Of a DNA stretch of 18,766 nucleotides, positions 15,501-18,766 are shown one piece after another. The stretch is from JBDREF01 sp043820045. GTDB taxonomy: Bacteria > Planctomycetota > Phycisphaerae > Sedimentisphaerales > Anaerobacaceae. A program made the translations under genes and the position numbers. Position 1 is the stretch's first letter, and every line of letters begins with the position of its first letter. The stretch covers positions 1 to 18,766 of the forward strand of contig JBDREF010000169.1 in NCBI GenBank assembly GCA_043820045.1. The letters are read 5' to 3'. The notes beneath the pieces are model-generated. The model saw only the letters and a program-made list of their open reading frames with translations. It was not told where the DNA came from and searched no databases.

Positions 15501-15801
15501 AGGCGAAGAAGATTCTGTCGCCGGCTCCGACAACGTGAAATACATTATCGTAAGTCACGGTCGCCCGCAGTTCGTGCAGACGGTGCCAGAAATCCTGCTT
15601 TGCAGGCGGCGGCCATGCAGGCCGTGGCGCGTGCGTCGCCTTGAACAGCCAGGACTCGTTCAGGGGCACTTCCAGCCGCTCGCCGGTAACGCCGCTTCTG
15701 CGGTTATCGCGCATGTAGGTGGGCCAGTCCTCAGCTACGGCCGATTGCGAAACTGCGAGAATAACAAGGTAGGGGACGAGAAAAGAAGCGTACTTGTGCA
15801 T
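12556..15801 (-). CDS. Exported PQQ-like beta-propeller with inserted coiled coil and methyltransferase-like domain
   Basis: 1081 aa, with a signal peptide (MHKYASFLVPYLVILAVSQSAVAEDWP) and GAGAGG as ribosome binding site. Residues about 25-320 are PQQ-like blades (KVYALDAKTGRELWTFFTEG, VYVGSDDGYAYCLSAADGSL). About 328-382 is a charged coiled coil (SRERNNLTDRQNKIKEQLKK). About 385-455 is one more blade. About 490-610 is a Rossmann methyltransferase-like domain: CLVLSCGRGRLVYEIA in place of the usual glycine-rich SAM loop, acidic IIGVEED after strand 2, NLIVADQALQ, and EIFRMLRPYGGAVALIL. About 650-1081 is a second propeller ending in a Cys-rich strand (GCTCGFAL). Similar propeller/methyltransferase mixtures occur in planctomycetes with unknown role. 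SAM is not expected outside the cytoplasm, so the domain may be non-catalytic or use another ligand. Confidence 0.85.
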   Translation of the reverse strand: MHKYASFLVPYLVILAVSQSAVAEDWPTYMRDNRRSGVTGERLEVPLNESWLFKATHAPRPAWPPPAKQDFWHRLHELRATVTYDNVFHVVGAGDRIFFASSADDKVYALDAKTGRELWTFFTEGPVRLAPSVADNKVYVGSDDGYAYCLSAADGSLQWKHRVADANREIPGNERVISMWPVRTGLLVDEGYLYCAAGLFPNQGTFLSALDTDDGSAKWTQKLDISPQGYMLASEERLYVPTGRTNPAIFARADGSTLGELPSGGGTFALLTEDVLVSGPGRAAKELDAADVNTRSKVAMFGGLRMLVNGPTAYMQSENELSAFDRGRYLALSRERNNLTDRQNKIKEQLKKADKDAAEGKQLQTELQNIATQVGELSKKMKDCYLWTAECKYPYSMIMAGNVLFVGGENAIAAVDAESGKVLWRAAVNGKAFGLSVVNGGLYVSTDKGHIHCLRNGAENPGSPGKVVTAQTSSDPYPHDSLTELYAEAAELIIEQAGITKGYCLVLSCGRGRLVYEIARRSELKIIGVEEDAGKVDAARKAIDKAGLCGRVVIAHKDSKSLPYTKYFANLIVADQALQTGGSPFSHNEIFRMLRPYGGAVALILPSSKFRQEQLKQWNQPSLGDWKVHEASEFVVALARRGNLEGAGEWTHIYAEPGNTACSGDKLVKGNMAVQWFGQPGPEYMIDRHHRNIPPLFKDGRVFVPGDCVVFGVDAYNGTIEWKTDVPNSRRLGAFLDAGSMVVDAQLLYVAAEDKCYGFDVRTGRRDKTYEMPQLITSEPRHWGYVAYSGNTLFGSGRRQGASYAETSYEADDSLWYRDMKLVVSDYLFALDKRSARLLWKYKDGLVLNTTITAGDGRMYFIETNSPKALADKLGRMPVKTLFDGGKQNLVALDAGTGRLLFKKKLDVTYFEEPVYINYADDILLLSGSRLAADLVRYHYRAFDARSGKVLWEADHGTSLATDGAHGEYNRHPTIIEDTVYAWPYAYNLRTGRKIEGWEFDRRGHGCGGISASSQCLFWRGRNPWMYDLGQDGGPQQLTKVTRPGCWINIIPAGGLVLIPESSSGCTCGFALQTSLAFVPE

Positions 15802-15922
15802 CCGGCACCTCTCATATCAAAGCACTTGAAAAATCAACAAAGTCAAACGTCATGGTAGGATACCAGATTTGAGCGCAAGAGGCCATACTTTACTTTGTTC
15901 GCCAACGCCAATTCTCCTTTCA

Positions 15923-15942
15923 AATCCCGGCGCGCCGGGATT
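15923..15942. repeat. 20-bp perfect palindrome in divergent intergenic region
   Basis: AATCCCGGCGCGCCGGGATT reads identically on both strands. It lies 33 nt before the CehA-type gene and 121 nt before the propeller chimera on the other strand. As RNA it would form an 8-bp stem with a CGCG loop. Both neighbouring genes are transcribed away from it, so it is not a normal terminator. It may be a protein-binding site or a repeat element. No clear promoter boxes were found in 15802-15974. Confidence 0.5.
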
Positions 15943-15974
15943 GCTTTCGTCGTCCTTCTCGATACAATGCAAGC

Positions 15975-17615
15975 ATGCTGAATGAGAAGTATTGGCAAGG
16001 ATCAGGTTTGATAGTCTGCCTGGGGGCAGTGCTGTTCTGCCTTCCTGCTGTCCGGGCTCAGGCAGAGGAAATATCTGTGACCGTGCACGAGGCTGGTTCG
16101 GCGGCGGGGTTGCCTTGCCGGGCCTGGGTGATTGCGGGAGATGAACGTCTATTCAACCCCGCTGATGAGTCTTGCACTGCATACGCAAGAGACCGCAGTT
16201 TTTCATGTGACGGGCATTTTGCCATTAAGGTCCCGCCGGGCAAGGCTGTTATCCACGTTGAGCGAGGTAAGGAGTGCTGGCCCGTCGATAAAGAGGTCGT
16301 CGTCGAGAAGGACCGGACCACCAATGTGGATATCGCTCTGAAGCGGTGGGTCAACATGTGCGAAGAGGGCTGGTATTCGTCGGACATACACTGTCATTTC
16401 GGCCTTGACGATTTGCGAGTTCTCAAGCAGTTGGCGTTAGCCGACGATGTGAACTTCGAGCCCATCCTGACTCTCTGGAATCATCAGCGAGGCGACAGTC
16501 CCGATGGGGCCTGGCCCGATTATGCGAATCCGCCCAGCATTTACGCCGATGCAACGCACATGGCAACATTGCGGAATCAGGAAATCGAGCGCATAGGCGG
16601 AGAGGCGTTTGAGTCTGTCGGCGCCTTGCTGATGTTCGGACTTCAAAGACCCGTCAAGATGCCCGCGGGAAACAGCCGTTATCCCTGTGACGCGATATTG
16701 GGGCGGATGGCAAAGGAGTCTTCGCCGCAGTGCCTAATCGATACTGACAAGCCTATATGGGGTGAGAATGTCATCGGTGTGGCTTTGGGATTGTTTGACT
16801 CGGTGCAGGTCTGTCACAACCACTACCATAGAGAATCGACCCTGCAGGCCGGACGCATAGGCTGGGGAATGGCTGATCTTGAAGATGAAACGGAGAATTT
16901 GACCGATGACGAACTTTTCCACAGGACAAATTCGACCTATTACCGTTTCCTCAACTGCGGATTCAAATTAGCGGCTACCGGCGGTTCGGCGATGGGCGTT
17001 ATGGCGGTACCGTTAGGTTACAGCAGGACGTACGCTAAATTGGACGGTCCCCTCACGGAAGCCAACTATCTTGAAGCCATTCGTGCCGGCCGCAGCTTCG
17101 CAACCAGCGGCCCGATGCTGATCCTGACCGCCAACGGCCTCGACAGTGGGAGCGAAATCCGGTATTCGACAGGCAGCAGCGATCCGGTTTCGATAAAGGC
17201 CGAATTGCGAAGCATCCAGCGGATTGATTCACTTGAGCTTATTGCAAATGGGCAGGTGATTAAGAGCATCAATCTGAAAAACAACGCGCCTTCGCCAATC
17301 CTTACCGAGTCGGTCGCGATGGCGTTCAGGCCCCAGCGGAGCGGCTGGGTCGCCGCCCGAGCCATCTTGACAAGTCCCGACGGCCATTTACGCCAGGCCC
17401 ATACCAGCCCGGTGTACATTACTGTGGATGGCAAGCCCACGGCGTCAGGAACCGATGCGGAGTACATGATCCGCTGGATCGACCGGTTACTTCAGGTTAG
17501 CGAGAAGCCCGGTCGCTACCAGTCAGATAGCGAACGGATGGAGACCAGGAAGATCTTCAAAGAGGCAAGAGTCATTTACGAGAATATTACTCAAAGGAGT
17601 CAAACGCAGAGATGA
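15975..17615 (+). CDS. Secreted CehA/McbA-family metallohydrolase (PHP-type)
   Basis: 546 aa. Residues 1-31 are a signal peptide (GLIVCLGAVLFCLPAVRAQA). Residues about 32-124 are a beta-rich domain of the carboxypeptidase-regulatory/Ig type. The PHP-type entry motif follows: GWYSSDIHCHFG with His139 and His141, in place of the usual SGDLHxH. More possible ligands are in VQVCHNHYHRE. Then GCGFKLAATGG-like sequence (NCGFKLAATGGSAMG) and the C-terminal AIRAGRSFATSGPMLILTANG block are typical of the CehA/McbA family. Characterised members hydrolyse carbaryl-type carbamate esters; the natural substrates in planctomycetes are unknown. No clear ribosome binding site precedes ATG 15975. The stop overlaps the sulfatase start by ATGA, with GGAG (17596-17599) inside this gene serving it. 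Confidence 0.8.
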   Translation: MLNEKYWQGSGLIVCLGAVLFCLPAVRAQAEEISVTVHEAGSAAGLPCRAWVIAGDERLFNPADESCTAYARDRSFSCDGHFAIKVPPGKAVIHVERGKECWPVDKEVVVEKDRTTNVDIALKRWVNMCEEGWYSSDIHCHFGLDDLRVLKQLALADDVNFEPILTLWNHQRGDSPDGAWPDYANPPSIYADATHMATLRNQEIERIGGEAFESVGALLMFGLQRPVKMPAGNSRYPCDAILGRMAKESSPQCLIDTDKPIWGENVIGVALGLFDSVQVCHNHYHRESTLQAGRIGWGMADLEDETENLTDDELFHRTNSTYYRFLNCGFKLAATGGSAMGVMAVPLGYSRTYAKLDGPLTEANYLEAIRAGRSFATSGPMLILTANGLDSGSEIRYSTGSSDPVSIKAELRSIQRIDSLELIANGQVIKSINLKNNAPSPILTESVAMAFRPQRSGWVAARAILTSPDGHLRQAHTSPVYITVDGKPTASGTDAEYMIRWIDRLLQVSEKPGRYQSDSERMETRKIFKEARVIYENITQRSQTQR

Positions 17616-18766
17616 GAAACATGAACAGACGCTTCTTCCTCAGAGCCGCCGGAGGTACCATAACAGCACTTACGGCCGGCCGTACAGCGTGGGCACGCGA
17701 TGCGGAACGCCCGAATCTGTTGATCATTCACACGGACGAACACAATTTCCGCACGCTCGGCTGCTATGGCGGAACGATTGTCAAAACGCCGAGCATCGAT
17801 TTCCTGGCGGCCAACGGGGCGCTGTGCGAGCGATTCTACGCTACCAGTCCGGTTTGTACGCCTTCGCGTGCGGCATTCGTTTCCGGGCGATATCCGCAGA
17901 ATACGCCGGCTGTGAATAACAACATCCCGATGGGCGACGAGACGGTGACTTTCGCCGAGATACTGAGGCGGCAGGGGTATGCAACAGGCTACGCAGGCAA
18001 GTGGCACCTGGACGGCGAAGGCAGGCCGCAATGGGCGCCGCCCCGCAAGTTCGGCTTCGAGGATAACCGCTACATGTTCAATCGAGGCCACTGGAAAAAA
18101 ATGGAAGAGACCGCGGCAGGGCCGGCAGTGGCGGCGCGTAACGCCAAGGGCCAGCCGACGTATGATGTCGCCGGCGCAGATGAGAAGTCCTTCACGACCG
18201 ATTGGCTGGCGAACAAGACCATCGACTTCATCGACTCGCACAAGGATGTGCCTTTCTGTTACATGGTCAGCATCCCCGACCCGCACGGGCCGAACACCGT
18301 CCGCGCCCCTTACGATACCATGTTCGAGCAGGTCCAGGTTCCGATTCCGGCAACCTTCCACAAGAGCAAGGAGCAGACTCCCGACTGGGCGCCGCCGGAG
18401 AAAGGTCTGACGGAAAAGAGCCTCAGGCGACTCATGCCGCCTTACTACGGGATGGTAAAGTGTATTGACGACAACGTGGGCAGGATACTCGAAGCTCTGA
18501 GAAAGAACGGCGTCCTGGAACGCACTATCGTGGTATTCACCGCCGATCATGGCGATCTCTGCGGCGAACACATACGGCTTAACAAGGGCGTCCCCTATGA
18601 AGGCTCCGCTAAGGTTCCTTTCATCATGTACTATCCGGCGAAGATTAAGGCGGGCACTGTAGTCAACCAGGTGCTGGGGTGCGTGGATTTTCTGCCGACG
18701 GTGCTGGGCCTTATGGGCGTTGAGACGCCGGGCCGGGAGGACGGACGCAATGCTTCGGCGCTCTTT
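17612..18766 (+). CDS. Tat-exported formylglycine sulfatase, 3' partial
   Basis: 385 codons are present and the frame is open at the window end, so the C-terminus is missing. MRNMNRRFFLRAAGGTITAL is a twin-arginine signal (RRFFLRAA). The sulfatase core begins ERPNLLIIHTDEHNFRTLGC, where TDEH supplies metal ligands. SPVCTPSRAAFVSGRYP holds the C-x-P-S-R signature whose Cys is turned into formylglycine. GYAGKWHLDG, IPDPHGPN, FTADHGDLCGEH and GSAKVPFIMYYP complete the active-site set. Known role: hydrolysis of sulfate esters, in planctomycetes mostly of algal or other sulfated polysaccharides. Translation starts at ATG 17612, overlapping the stop of the metallohydrolase gene (ATGA); ATG 17621 is an alternative. 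The anaerobic maturase (anSME) is not in the window. Confidence 0.93.
   Translation, partial: MRNMNRRFFLRAAGGTITALTAGRTAWARDAERPNLLIIHTDEHNFRTLGCYGGTIVKTPSIDFLAANGALCERFYATSPVCTPSRAAFVSGRYPQNTPAVNNNIPMGDETVTFAEILRRQGYATGYAGKWHLDGEGRPQWAPPRKFGFEDNRYMFNRGHWKKMEETAAGPAVAARNAKGQPTYDVAGADEKSFTTDWLANKTIDFIDSHKDVPFCYMVSIPDPHGPNTVRAPYDTMFEQVQVPIPATFHKSKEQTPDWAPPEKGLTEKSLRRLMPPYYGMVKCIDDNVGRILEALRKNGVLERTIVVFTADHGDLCGEHIRLNKGVPYEGSAKVPFIMYYPAKIKAGTVVNQVLGCVDFLPTVLGLMGVETPGREDGRNASALF

Noticed and set aside
17600..18571. 323-codon minus-strand open frame at the window end
   Set aside because: It is a shadow of the sulfatase gene, whose active-site motifs are all on the plus strand.

Overview
The window reads as a piece of chromosome from a Planctomycetota-type bacterium, most likely of the Phycisphaerae/Sedimentisphaerales kind. 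This is inferred from gene content only: secreted PQQ-like beta-propeller proteins, a formylglycine sulfatase with a Tat signal, a CehA/McbA-type PHP metallohydrolase, an SGNH/GDSL esterase, a carbohydrate-binding module and a corrinoid-methyltransferase-like UroD protein. There is no rRNA, tRNA, CRISPR array, transposase or phage gene that I can see.

Layout. (1) 1-1721: the C-terminal carbohydrate-binding-like module of a protein that starts outside the window, a strong hairpin, a secreted GDSL hydrolase, and a short coding-like remnant. (2) 1944-5700, plus strand: a near-consensus promoter overlapped by two tandem GACT-N5-AGTC palindromes of the Rrf2/IscR type. It is followed by a 50-aa lipoprotein, a membrane-anchored TlpA/ResA-like thioredoxin whose reading frame is split by an in-frame TAA, a DUF255/YyaL-type thioredoxin-fold protein, and a YgbA-family protein (in E. 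coli ygbA is controlled by NsrR, the nitric-oxide-sensing Rrf2 regulator). This looks like a redox or nitrosative-stress gene set under one Rrf2-type regulator and is the most interesting part of the window. (3) 5713-9789, minus strand: a biosynthetic block, a metX-metW fusion followed by thiS-thiG-thiH (methionine entry step and thiazole half of thiamin). (4) 10131-15801: a secreted PQQ-like propeller protein on the plus strand, convergent with a minus-strand pair. That pair is a 1081-aa exported propeller / coiled-coil / methyltransferase-like / propeller chimera and a UroD-fold protein with the zinc motif of corrinoid methyltransferases. (5) 15975-18766, plus strand: a CehA/McbA-type secreted metallohydrolase, translationally coupled (ATGA overlap) to a Tat-exported sulfatase that runs off the end of the window.

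The outer parts look like the exported polymer- or ester-degrading repertoire typical of planctomycetes. The middle is core metabolism. Region 2 carries both a clear regulatory signature and a sign of gene damage.
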